DNA of 9,893 nucleotides, taken from positions 1-9,893 of the forward strand of contig JAGFXI010000052.1 in assembly GCA_017861095.1 (NCBI GenBank). The letters are read 5' to 3'. Source of the DNA: Deltaproteobacteria bacterium (GTDB taxonomy: Bacteria > Desulfobacterota > Syntrophobacteria > BM002). The notes below the pieces were generated by a model. It was not told where the DNA came from. It did not search any database and saw nothing but the letters and a program-made list of their open reading frames with translations. The position numbers and the translations under genes are program-made. How positions within the stretch are numbered: the stretch's first letter is position 1; each line of letters begins with the position of its first letter. Of this stretch, positions 1 to 5,871 are shown piece by piece.

Positions 1-150
1 CCCGGCCCGTCTCCCTACACCCCGGTTTGCTCACCTTTCTCCGCCCTGGCACCAGGCAGGAGGTGAAGATGGGTCCTGCCGTGCCAGCGACACCACGCGC
101 AGCTGACCGGCACGGTAGTTGCAGCCAGACGGGGAGGGCCGGGAGCGTCA
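1..150 (-). promoter_or_regulatory. Structured 5' leader of a leftward gene lying off the window edge
   Basis: If the leftward promoter at 158-186 is active, transcription would begin near 150 and cross this stretch. Three inverted repeats overlap in a chain. Arms 76-85 and 109-118 give a 10-base stem (perfect at 79-85/109-115). Arms 55-61 and 74-80 (GGCAGGA/TCCTGCC) give a perfect 7-base stem. CCTGG 45-49 faces CCAGG 52-56. Because 76-80 and 55-56 are shared, neighbouring hairpins exclude each other, as in attenuators and riboswitch expression platforms. A possible leftward start is GTG at 34-32, preceded by GGAG 4 bases upstream, with 11 codons before the edge; that is too little to identify a protein. 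I recognise no known riboswitch class. The folds are read by eye; function is inference. Confidence 0.3.
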
Positions 151-157
151 ACGCCCC

Positions 158-186
158 ATTCTAGAAAGGGTTTCCCCGGGTGTCAA
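158..186 (-). promoter_or_regulatory. Leftward sigma70-type promoter
   Basis: Read on the minus strand, 186-181 is a perfect TTGACA -35 box and 163-158 is TAGAAT, matching five of six bases of the -10 consensus, with the optimal 17-base spacer. This is the best-matching promoter in the window. Transcription would start near 150 and leave the window to the left, so the gene it serves is not visible. It stands back to back with the rightward promoter at 213-241. Confidence 0.5.
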
Positions 187-218
187 TCGGTTTCCCGGTG
201 AGGGAAAACCTTTTGACA
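181..218. promoter_or_regulatory. Palindromic operator-like element between divergent promoters
   Basis: The arms 181-196 and 202-218 form an imperfect palindrome: TGTCAA-tc-GGTTTCCC, a 5-base centre, then GGGAAAaCC-tt-TTGACA. The arms match at 14 of 16 positions once one extra A is allowed. The outer ends are the two -35 boxes. A protein bound here could control both promoters at once. The inner hairpin (189-210) is followed by TTTT (211-214), so it could instead act as a weak rightward terminator, perhaps stopping read-through from upstream. The sequence alone cannot separate the two roles. Confidence 0.4.
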
Positions 219-244
219 AGCAGGGGACCTTAGAGTAGTTTAAT
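213..244 (+). promoter_or_regulatory. Rightward promoter for the aminotransferase gene
   Basis: A perfect TTGACA lies at 213-218. Two -10 choices exist: TAGTTT at 236-241 with a 17-base spacer (three of six matches), or TTTAAT at 239-244 with five of six matches but a long 20-base spacer. The AT-rich run that follows (241-250) is unusual for this GC-rich DNA and fits promoter melting. The aminotransferase start codon is about 30 bases downstream. No other promoter candidate is visible before that gene. Confidence 0.45.
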
Positions 245-271
245 TTTTTAACTTGAGGCACGGGGGCAAGG

Positions 272-1453
272 ATGCCTGAAGAACTGGTTCAATTTAGTCG
301 GATGCGGCGGCTGCCGCCGTACGTCTTCGCCCAGGTGAACGCGCTGAAGATGGAACTCCGGCGCAAGGGCGAGGACATTATCGATTTGGGCATGGGCAAT
401 CCCGATCTGCCCACCCCGCAACACATTGTCGACAAACTGATCGAGGCCGCTCAGAAGCCACACAACTACCGCTACTCTGCATCTCGTGGAATCACCAAGC
501 TTCGTGAGGCGATTGTCGGCTGGTACAATCGCCGCTACGATGTGGATCTCGACCCGGAAACCGAGACGGTGGTGACCATCGGGGCCAAGGAAGGTCTCTC
601 GCACCTGGTGTTGACCTTGATCGGGCCGGGGGATGTGGTCTTCGCGCCGAACCCCACCTATCCGATCCACCCGTACTCAGTGATCATTGCCGGGGGTGAT
701 CTGCGGAGCATCCCGATCAGCAAGGAGCGGGATTTCTTCGATGATCTCCAGGCGGCCACCAAGCAGACCTGGCCTCATGCCAAGATGCTCATCATCTCGT
801 ACCCCCACAACCCAACCACCCAGGTGGTGGATGTGGACTTCTTCCAGAAGATTTGTGACTTCGCCCGGGAGAATCGGATCTTCGTGGTCCACGACCTTGC
901 CTATGCGGATCTCGTCTTCGACATGGACTACGCTCCGAGCTTTCTGCAAGTGAAGGGGGCCAAAGAGGTCGGGGTCGAGTTCTTCTCCATGTCCAAGAGT
1001 TATTCCATGCCGGGTTGGCGAGTCGGCTTCTGCGTGGGTAATCCGGCCGTGGTCGCCGCCCTCACCCGGTTGAAGAGCTACCTTGATTACGGCATTTTCC
1101 AGCCCATCCAGATCGCGGCGATCATAGCCCTCAACTCGGATCAGTCCTGCGTGACGGAGATCAGAGAAATCTACCGGTCGCGGCGCGACGTGCTTGTGGA
1201 CGGCCTCAACCGGGTCGGGTGGGAAATCGATAAGCCCAGAGGCACCATGTTCGTCTGGGCGAAGATCCCCGACAAGTTCCTGTCCATGGGTTCCCTGGAG
1301 TTCTCCAAGTTTCTTATCCGGGAGGCCAAGGTCGCCGTCTCTCCGGGCCGTGGTTTCGGTGAGTACGGGGACGAGTACGTGCGTTTCGCCCTGGTAGAGA
1401 ATGAAGAGCGCACTCGCCAGGCGATTCGCGGCATCCGCCGGGCGCTTTTCTGA
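272..1453 (+). CDS. alaC: AlaC/YfdZ-type PLP-dependent aminotransferase (probable glutamate-pyruvate transaminase)
   Basis: This 393-residue cytosolic enzyme belongs to the fold-type I, class I/II aminotransferases and closely resembles Escherichia coli AlaC (YfdZ), as recalled. AlaC moves the amino group between glutamate and pyruvate to make alanine. Signature stretches include RLPPYVF (13-19), GEDIIDLGMGNPD (33-45), the glycine-rich GAKEG (104-108), YPHNPT with the cofactor-binding Asn180, VVHDLAYAD with Asp208 and Tyr211, and SMSKSYSMPGWR with the PLP-binding Lys242 and Arg250. Arg371 in YVRFAL is the expected substrate-carboxylate ligand. Length is typical. The ATG at 272 follows a G-rich stretch (GGGGG 262-266). 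A strong terminator follows at 1492, so the gene may be transcribed alone. Its place before hom is common for the family and leaves open a role as an aspartate-family or LL-diaminopimelate aminotransferase. Confidence 0.88.
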   Translation: MPEELVQFSRMRRLPPYVFAQVNALKMELRRKGEDIIDLGMGNPDLPTPQHIVDKLIEAAQKPHNYRYSASRGITKLREAIVGWYNRRYDVDLDPETETVVTIGAKEGLSHLVLTLIGPGDVVFAPNPTYPIHPYSVIIAGGDLRSIPISKERDFFDDLQAATKQTWPHAKMLIISYPHNPTTQVVDVDFFQKICDFARENRIFVVHDLAYADLVFDMDYAPSFLQVKGAKEVGVEFFSMSKSYSMPGWRVGFCVGNPAVVAALTRLKSYLDYGIFQPIQIAAIIALNSDQSCVTEIREIYRSRRDVLVDGLNRVGWEIDKPRGTMFVWAKIPDKFLSMGSLEFSKFLIREAKVAVSPGRGFGEYGDEYVRFALVENEERTRQAIRGIRRALF

Positions 1454-1491
1454 GAGAGGGCGGCTCCTCAATTCGGAGAGGATGATAAGGG

Positions 1492-1531
1492 CACCAGAGA
1501 GACGGGGGGTGCTCCGCTCTCTGGTGTTTTT
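1492..1531 (+). terminator. Intrinsic terminator between aminotransferase and hom
   Basis: A perfect 10-base stem, CACCAGAGAG (1492-1501) with CTCTCTGGTG (1517-1526), encloses a 15-base loop and is followed directly by TTTTT (1527-1531). It starts 39 bases after the aminotransferase stop codon and lies about 150 bases before hom. The simplest reading is an end-of-gene terminator that makes the aminotransferase monocistronic. Because hom lies downstream on the same strand, partial read-through or attenuation is also possible. I found no T-box sequence or threonine-rich leader peptide that would argue for a regulated switch. Confidence 0.7.
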
Positions 1532-1677
1532 CGTGGTGCACCGGCCGCTCCCCAACGGGGCGGGAGACGGTGATTCCGGGGGCGATCCCCGGCGGGGGCC
1601 TTTCCGCGCGCCCTCGCCCTGGGCCTATACGGTCAACCCCGACGTTGGATTCAGCAGCTTCAGCGGGAGAGACGAGG
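1532..1677 (+). promoter_or_regulatory. hom upstream region with a weak promoter candidate
   Basis: Since a terminator ends at 1531, hom probably needs its own promoter here. The best -10 candidate is TATACG at 1626-1631 (four of six), with a poor -35 (TTTCCG 1601-1606) 19 bases upstream. The stretch is very GC-rich and holds short hairpins, such as CCCC-aac-GGGG near 1552-1562 and GGGG-cgat-CCCC near 1579-1590. The hom Shine-Dalgarno sequence GGGAG is at 1665-1669. No leader peptide rich in threonine or isoleucine is evident. The promoter call is weak. Confidence 0.25.
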
Positions 1678-3024
1678 ATGATGAAGGAAATTCAGGTAGG
1701 CTTGATAGGCCTGGGCACCGTGGGATCCGGTGTCGCCAAGGTGCTCTTCGACAACGCCGAGGTCCTCGCCCAACGCATGGGTGGAAAGCTTCGGCTCAAG
1801 AAAATCGTGGATCTTGATCTGGACCGCCCGCGGCCGGTGAAGCCGCCTCGTAAGATGCTCTCCACCCGCGTGGAGGACATTCTCGGGGATAAAGGGATCC
1901 AGATCGTGGTCGAACTCATCGGCGGGATGGAACCGGCGAGAACCTTTATACTCGCAGCCATCAGTCGGGGCAAGCACGTGGTCACTGCCAACAAGGCGCT
2001 GCTCGCGGTGCATGGGAGTGAACTCTTTCGGGCGGCCGCCGCGCACGGGGTCAATATCGCCTTCGAGGGTGCGGTGGGCGGCGGGATTCCTCTTATTCGG
2101 GCCTTGCGGGAAGGCCTGGTGGCGAACCGGATCGACCACGTGTATGGCATCCTAAATGGCACCGCCAACTACATTCTCACGCGGATGACCCGGGAGGGCA
2201 CTACCTTCGCGGCCGCCCTGCAGGAGGCGCAGGCCCATGGCTTCGCCGAGGCCGACCCGCGCCTCGATGTGGAAGGGGTGGATGCGGCCCATAAGATTGC
2301 CATTCTGAGTGCCCTTGCCTACTGTTGCGAGGTTGATTTCGAGCAAGTCTATATCGAGGGGATAACCAACATCGACCCTGTCGATATTCAATTTGCGGCG
2401 GACTTCGGGTACAGGATCAAGTTGCTTGCCATCTCGCGCTGCGACGGCGACCGAATCGAGGTCCGGGTGCATCCCACCATGATCCACCGGGATCACATGC
2501 TCGCCAAGGTGGAAGGGGTCTATAACGCCATCCAAATCTCCGGGGATGCGGTGGGGGATATCATGCTCTACGGCCTCGGAGCCGGCATGATGCCCACGGG
2601 GAGCGCCGTTGCCAGCGATCTCGTGGACTTGGGGCGGAACCTCCTCGCCGGGGTCCGTGTCCGTATGCCTCCCCTCGCCTGCAGCGAAGAGGCAATCGTC
2701 CGGCGGCAGGTGAAACCCATGGACGAGCTGGTGCTCACCTACTACTTCCGCTTTTCCGCCGTCGATCGCCCTGGGGTACTCTCCAAGATCGCGGGGATTC
2801 TCGGGAACCATGACATCAGCATAGCCGCCGTGATCCAGAAGGGCCGGCAGGAGAAGGGCTCGGTGCCGGTGGTGATGATGACCCATGAGGCCCGGGAGCG
2901 AGATGTCAGGCTGGCTCTGGCCGAGATTGACAAGCTCCCGGTGGTCACCGCGCCGACCCGTCTCATTCGCGTCGAGGATGGCGAGCGGGCGGCGGAGGGA
3001 GTCTCGGAGTCGCTGAGCGCGTAG
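1678..3024 (+). CDS. hom: Homoserine dehydrogenase with C-terminal ACT domain
   Basis: The enzyme reduces aspartate-4-semialdehyde to homoserine with NAD(P)H, the branch step towards threonine, isoleucine and methionine. From the ATG at 1678 it has 448 residues, normal for the monofunctional form. The Rossmann motif is VGLIGLGTVGSG (7-18). NK at 105-106 lies in VVTANKALL, followed by the substrate loop EGAVGGGIP (130-138), GILNGTANYI (157-166), and the catalytic pair Asp202 and Lys206 in the DAAHK motif. Residues about 353-433 form an ACT domain (RFSAVDRPGVLSKIAG), which in this family binds threonine for feedback inhibition. The frame stays open up to a GTG at 1570, but homology starts at MMKEIQVGLIG and GGGAG-like Shine-Dalgarno bases (GGGAG 1665-1669) fit 1678; 1681 is an equal alternative. 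The stop codon is part of a palindromic repeat. Confidence 0.95.
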   Translation: MMKEIQVGLIGLGTVGSGVAKVLFDNAEVLAQRMGGKLRLKKIVDLDLDRPRPVKPPRKMLSTRVEDILGDKGIQIVVELIGGMEPARTFILAAISRGKHVVTANKALLAVHGSELFRAAAAHGVNIAFEGAVGGGIPLIRALREGLVANRIDHVYGILNGTANYILTRMTREGTTFAAALQEAQAHGFAEADPRLDVEGVDAAHKIAILSALAYCCEVDFEQVYIEGITNIDPVDIQFAADFGYRIKLLAISRCDGDRIEVRVHPTMIHRDHMLAKVEGVYNAIQISGDAVGDIMLYGLGAGMMPTGSAVASDLVDLGRNLLAGVRVRMPPLACSEEAIVRRQVKPMDELVLTYYFRFSAVDRPGVLSKIAGILGNHDISIAAVIQKGRQEKGSVPVVMMTHEARERDVRLALAEIDKLPVVTAPTRLIRVEDGERAAEGVSESLSA

Positions 3025-3040
3025 GGTGGGCACTGCCCAC
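3021..3040. repeat. Palindromic repeat, copy 1 (carries the hom stop codon)
   Basis: The sequence GTAGGGTGGGCACTGCCCAC contains the perfect palindrome GTGGGCA-C-TGCCCAC (3026-3040). It matches copy 2 at 3297-3316 at 19 of 20 bases, in direct orientation. The hom TAG stop (3022-3024) is inside the repeat. Similar short GTGGGCA/TGCCCAC palindromes are scattered between genes in many bacteria. It could fold at the 3' end of the hom mRNA. Confidence 0.75.
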
Positions 3041-3057
3041 GACAGAGATTCCTGCCC

Positions 3058-3145
3058 TGTGGGAGCGGCTTCCAGCCGCGATTGGACGGTTGGCGGCAGG
3101 GAGGTCTGCTCCGCAAAGGCGTCACGCCAGGGCGTGATCGCGGCT
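3058..3145. repeat. REP-like element with inverted partner (BIME-like)
   Basis: The segment from 3058 reads TGTGGGAGCGGCTTCCAGCC and continues CGCGA-like to 3081. This is the GTGGGAGCGGCTT type of REP sequence known from Pseudomonas and other proteobacteria, with a 6-base stem (GCGGCT 3065-3070, AGCCGC 3074-3079) and a 3-base loop. Its 3' half AGCCGCGAT (3074-3082) recurs inverted as ATCGCGGCT (3137-3145), giving a two-unit arrangement like a bacterial interspersed mosaic element. REP sequences are usually moved by RAYT (TnpA-REP) transposases; none is encoded in this window. Confidence 0.6.
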
Positions 3146-3200
3146 TTGATCGTGGAGAGCGAGGCCCGGCCTCTGGGCGGGGTTCTGGCGGAAAGCTCCG

Positions 3201-3235
3201 GGAGCCTCCCTGTCAGCGAGGGAAGTAGAGGCTCC
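3201..3235. repeat. Nested inverted repeat
   Basis: GGAGCCTC (3201-3208) pairs perfectly with GAGGCTCC (3228-3235). Inside it, TCCCT (3207-3211) can pair with AGGGA (3219-3223) around a 7-base loop, competing with the last two bases of the outer stem. No T-run follows, so it is not a standard terminator. It probably belongs to the same family of intergenic palindromes as its neighbours. Confidence 0.5.
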
Positions 3236-3296
3236 GGATGCGCTTTGCGCCGCAGACCACCCTGCCTGCTGCGGCAGCGGCCGCTTTTGCTCAGAT

Positions 3297-3316
3297 GTAG
3301 AGTGGGCACTGCCCAC
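3297..3316. repeat. Palindromic repeat, copy 2
   Basis: GTAGAGTGGGCACTGCCCAC differs from copy 1 at 3021-3040 by a single base and contains the same perfect palindrome (3302-3316). The two copies lie 276 bases apart in direct orientation and frame the spacer before apgM, whose Shine-Dalgarno sequence starts 30 bases further on. Confidence 0.75.
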
Positions 3317-3355
3317 CGGAAGACTACAGAAACGCGGAGGGGATGAGGAGGGGCA

Positions 3356-4582
3356 GTGACGGGCGGAGGACAGAAATACCTGATCATCGTCGGCGACGGA
3401 ATGGGTGATGAGCCCCAGGAAAGACTGGGGGGTAGGACACCGCTCGAAGCGGCGCGGACGCCTTATATGGATCGGATCGCGGCTGACGGGGTCCTCGGGC
3501 TCACGGAAACCATCACCGCCGACCAGGAACCGGGAAGTGACGTGGCCAATATGGCCATTCTCGGCTACGACCCGGATCGCTTCCACACCGGCCGGGCTCC
3601 CCTCGAGGCGGCGAGCATGGGAGTCGAGCTCAGGCCGGAGGATGTGGCCTTCAGGTGCAACCTGGTCACCGTGAGGGACGACGACCAGGGTCGTGTCGTA
3701 CTCGCCGACTACTCGGCCGGGCACATCACGAGTGAAGAGGGCCGGGCGCTCATCGAGACGATTCGACGGAGCCTTGAGAGCGATTCCTTGCGGTTCTATC
3801 CCGGGGTGAGCTACCGCCATCTTCTCGTCTGGAGGGGCGGGAAGGAAGCTCTCCGGATCACCCCACCCCACGACGTCACCGGTGAGCCGGTGGATCCCTA
3901 CTGGCAGGTTTACGACCAGGCCCCGGAGCTGAAGGCATTGCTGGCCGCGGCCAGACCACTCCTTGCGGACCACGAGGTGAACCGCAACCGGGTGAGCCGG
4001 GGGAAGTCTCCCGCCAACGCCATCTGGCTATGGGGGCAGGGCCGGAAGCCCAGCATGCCGACGTTCAAAGAGCGCTTCGGACTCACCGGGGTCACGATTT
4101 CGGCGGTGGATCTCATCAGGGGCCTTGGGGTCTGCGCCGGGCTTGAGCCGGTGATCGTCCCGGGAGCCACAGGCTACCTCGACACCAACTACGCCGGCAA
4201 GGTGGCGGCGGCCTGCCGGGCGTTAGAGTATGAGGATCTTGCCTTTGTGCACGTGGAGGCGCCTGACGAGGCATCTCATGAGGGTAACTTGGACCTCAAG
4301 ATCGAGGCCATCGAGGCCTTTGACACCCGTGTCGTGAACCCGCTTCTGGAGGCCTGCGCGACTCTGCCCCAGGCACGGGTGCTCCTTATCACCGATCACC
4401 TGACACCGATCCGCATCAAGACTCACGCCCGAGGACTCGTGCCCTTTGCGATCTTTGACTTTGCCCGTCGCCGGCAGAGGGAGCAGCGGGGATACTCGGA
4501 AAGGAGCGCCGCAGCGACCGGGCTGATCGTGAGACCGGGATACGAGCTCATGGAGAAATTTATCAGGGGAAGCCTTCAATAG
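3356..4582 (+). CDS. apgM: ApgM-family phosphoglycerate mutase; candidate alternative homoserine kinase
   Basis: This 408-residue protein belongs to the alkaline-phosphatase superfamily branch of archaeal-type, cofactor-independent phosphoglycerate mutases (2-phosphoglycerate/3-phosphoglycerate interconversion). Metal and catalytic positions are in place: Asp14 in IIVGDGMGD, the likely phospho-accepting Ser61 in EPGSDVANM, Asp304 and His308 in EAPDEASH, Asp347 and His348 in ITDHLTP, and His357 in KTHARG. GTG at 3356 is chosen because the perfect AGGAGG (3346-3351) lies 4 bases before it and homology starts at once with KYLIIVGDG. Bacterial members of this subfamily have been proposed as homoserine kinases when found beside hom in genomes lacking thrB. 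Here it is the next gene after hom, which supports that inference, while the visible motifs fit either activity. The thioesterase gene follows after 13 bases. Confidence 0.85.
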   Translation: MTGGGQKYLIIVGDGMGDEPQERLGGRTPLEAARTPYMDRIAADGVLGLTETITADQEPGSDVANMAILGYDPDRFHTGRAPLEAASMGVELRPEDVAFRCNLVTVRDDDQGRVVLADYSAGHITSEEGRALIETIRRSLESDSLRFYPGVSYRHLLVWRGGKEALRITPPHDVTGEPVDPYWQVYDQAPELKALLAAARPLLADHEVNRNRVSRGKSPANAIWLWGQGRKPSMPTFKERFGLTGVTISAVDLIRGLGVCAGLEPVIVPGATGYLDTNYAGKVAAACRALEYEDLAFVHVEAPDEASHEGNLDLKIEAIEAFDTRVVNPLLEACATLPQARVLLITDHLTPIRIKTHARGLVPFAIFDFARRRQREQRGYSERSAAATGLIVRPGYELMEKFIRGSLQ

Positions 4583-4595
4583 GACTCGCCGGATC

Positions 4596-5012
4596 ATGCA
4601 GGAACCTTTCATTGCCGAGCAGCGGGTTCTTTACGGCGATACCGATGCCATGGGTGTGGCCTACTACGCCAACTATCTAAAGTGGTTCGAGATCGGCCGT
4701 ACCGAGCTGTTCCGGCGGGTGGGGAGCAGCTATCGGGAGCTCGAAGAGCGGGGCTGTTTTCTGCCGGTGCACGAAGCCTACTGTCGCTACCTCCAGTCGG
4801 CCCGCTATGACGATGTGATCCGGATCGAGACCAGGTTCTCTCTGGCCGGAAGAGCCAGGCTCCGCTTTGACTATCGGCTGTTGTTGAAGGGCACCGACGC
4901 ACTGCTTGCCGAAGGATACACGGTACACGTCTGCACCGACGGGGACGGGCGACCCATCAAACCTCCCGTCTACCTGAGGGACCTCCTCGCCCCGCTGGCC
5001 TCGAAGGGCTAG
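4596..5012 (+). CDS. YbgC/4-hydroxybenzoyl-CoA thioesterase-family acyl-CoA thioesterase
   Basis: A 138-residue single hotdog-fold protein of normal length for the 4HBT/YbgC group, which hydrolyses short-chain or aromatic acyl-CoA thioesters in the cytosol. The hallmark is near the N-terminus: RVLYGDTDAMGVAYYANYLK (10-29), with Asp17 at the place of the catalytic aspartate of Pseudomonas 4-hydroxybenzoyl-CoA thioesterase and YbgC, followed by WFEIGRTE. The ATG at 4596 lies 13 bases after the apgM stop, so the two are probably cotranscribed; its Shine-Dalgarno sequence is weak (AGGA 4581-4584). YbgC usually sits with the tol-pal genes, which are not here, so the substrate cannot be read from context. 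No signal peptide or membrane segment is visible. Confidence 0.88.
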   Translation: MQEPFIAEQRVLYGDTDAMGVAYYANYLKWFEIGRTELFRRVGSSYRELEERGCFLPVHEAYCRYLQSARYDDVIRIETRFSLAGRARLRFDYRLLLKGTDALLAEGYTVHVCTDGDGRPIKPPVYLRDLLAPLASKG

Positions 5013-5136
5013 CCCGGATTATGCACGGGAGGCTGTCGCGAGATCGTGGAGATAGTCGTGCCACTGCCGTGAGTTCGACGCAGGAGACGTCTTGTCTGTC
5101 CCGGCGCCGCGGGCGCTTCACCATGGAGCAAATCCT

Positions 5137-5871
5137 ATGATCATTCTCCCGGCCGTCGACCTCAAAGAGGGGAAGTGTGTCCGCCTGGAGCGGGGGGTTA
5201 TGGCCAGTGCGACCGTCTACTCGGAGGACCCTGCGGCCACCGCCAAGCGCTGGCAGGCTGAGGGTGCCGAGTGGCTGCACCTGGTGGATCTCGACGGTGC
5301 CATGGCCGGAGAGCCCCGGAACCGTGAGGCGGTCGCCCGGATCCTCGGGGCGGTCACCATCCCGGTGCAGGTGGGAGGCGGGGTGCGGACCGTGGAGGCT
5401 CTGGCGACCTATCTTGATTTGGGCGTGCAGCGGGTAGTGCTCGGTACTGCAGCCCTGAACGACCCAAGGTTCTTGGCTCAGGCCTGTGAGCGCTTCCCAG
5501 ACCGCGTGGTTCTTGGCATCGATAGCCGCCACGGCCGTGTGGCCGTCGAGGGGTGGGACCGGACCTCGGAAGTCGGCCCGGTGGAGCTTGCGCGGAAGTT
5601 CGAGATGCTCGCTCTCGCGGCCATCGTTTATACGGACATCCAGCGGGACGGGATGGAGACCGGCCCCAACATCGAGGCGACCCAGCAGCTGGCCCGGGCG
5701 GTGAGGCTTCCGGTAATCGCCTCCGGCGGTGTGGGACGGCTTGAGGATATCGTAACCCTTCGGACCCTCGAGCCGGACGGCGTCATCGGCGTTATCGTGG
5801 GTCGGGCCCTCTACACCGGCAGCATGAGGCTCGCGGAGGCGATTGCCCTAGGGCGAAAGGGAAAAACCTAA
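5137..5871 (+). CDS. hisA: HisA, ProFAR isomerase (histidine biosynthesis)
   Basis: HisA opens the ribose ring of ProFAR to give PRFAR, the fourth step of histidine synthesis. The protein has 244 residues and the (beta/alpha)8 barrel marks of the family: MIILPAVDLKEGKCVRL with the first catalytic Asp8, HLVDLDGA (48-54), the phosphate loop QVGGGVR (78-84), VLGIDSRHG with the second catalytic Asp129, VYTDIQRDGM (164-173), and the second phosphate loop ASGGVG (195-200). The open frame extends to a TTG near 5092, but family homology begins exactly at the ATG at 5137, which has GGAG (5125-5128) 8 bases upstream. hisH and hisF, its usual neighbours, are absent on both sides. It follows the thioesterase gene after 124 bases and may share its transcript. 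Confidence 0.95.
   Translation: MIILPAVDLKEGKCVRLERGVMASATVYSEDPAATAKRWQAEGAEWLHLVDLDGAMAGEPRNREAVARILGAVTIPVQVGGGVRTVEALATYLDLGVQRVVLGTAALNDPRFLAQACERFPDRVVLGIDSRHGRVAVEGWDRTSEVGPVELARKFEMLALAAIVYTDIQRDGMETGPNIEATQQLARAVRLPVIASGGVGRLEDIVTLRTLEPDGVIGVIVGRALYTGSMRLAEAIALGRKGKT

Larger units (their letters stand above)
3025..3355. repeat. Repeat-dense intergenic spacer between hom and apgM
   Basis: These 331 bases hold no credible gene but are packed with dyads. They include the two 20-base repeats at the ends, the REP-like pair at 3058-3145, TCACGCC-ag-GGCGTGA (3122-3137), GAGGCC-c-GGCCTC (3161-3173), the nested hairpin at 3201-3235, and GCGGC-agcg-GCCGC followed by TTTT (3271-3288), which could be a weak intrinsic terminator. 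An open + frame from GTG 3026 to 3346 exists, but its predicted protein is just the translation of these repeats. No good promoter box is visible, so apgM may depend on read-through from hom. Confidence 0.7.

Noticed and set aside
1..60. Minus-strand stretch faintly like the tail of a small SRP RNA (GGGGTGTAG)
   Set aside because: The conserved apical loop sequence of SRP RNA is missing and the flanks do not form the long rod-like helix.
1533..1544. GTGGTGCACCGG resembles a T-box sequence upstream of hom
   Set aside because: It does not match the AGGGTGGNACCGCG core, lies after the terminator rather than before it, and no specifier stem is visible.
1570..1677. N-terminal extension of hom from GTG 1570
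   Set aside because: The 36 extra residues are Pro/Gly/Arg-rich and unlike the family; the Rossmann fold begins right after ATG 1678, which has its own GGGAG site.
3026..3346. Open + frame of 106 codons between hom and apgM
   Set aside because: It reads straight through the REP-like and palindromic repeats (PVGAASSRD is the translation of the REP motif), has no protein-family signature and no convincing Shine-Dalgarno sequence.
2152..3387. Long minus-strand open frame opposite hom (411 codons), and similar ones at 677-1555 and 3122-3973
   Set aside because: Antisense frames opposite well-recognised genes are expected in GC-rich DNA; the predicted proteins have no recognisable domain.
5123..5140. 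Five-codon mini-frame whose TGA overlaps the hisA start (ATGA)
   Set aside because: Its GGAG is simply the hisA ribosome binding site, and there is no Shine-Dalgarno sequence in front of the mini-frame itself.
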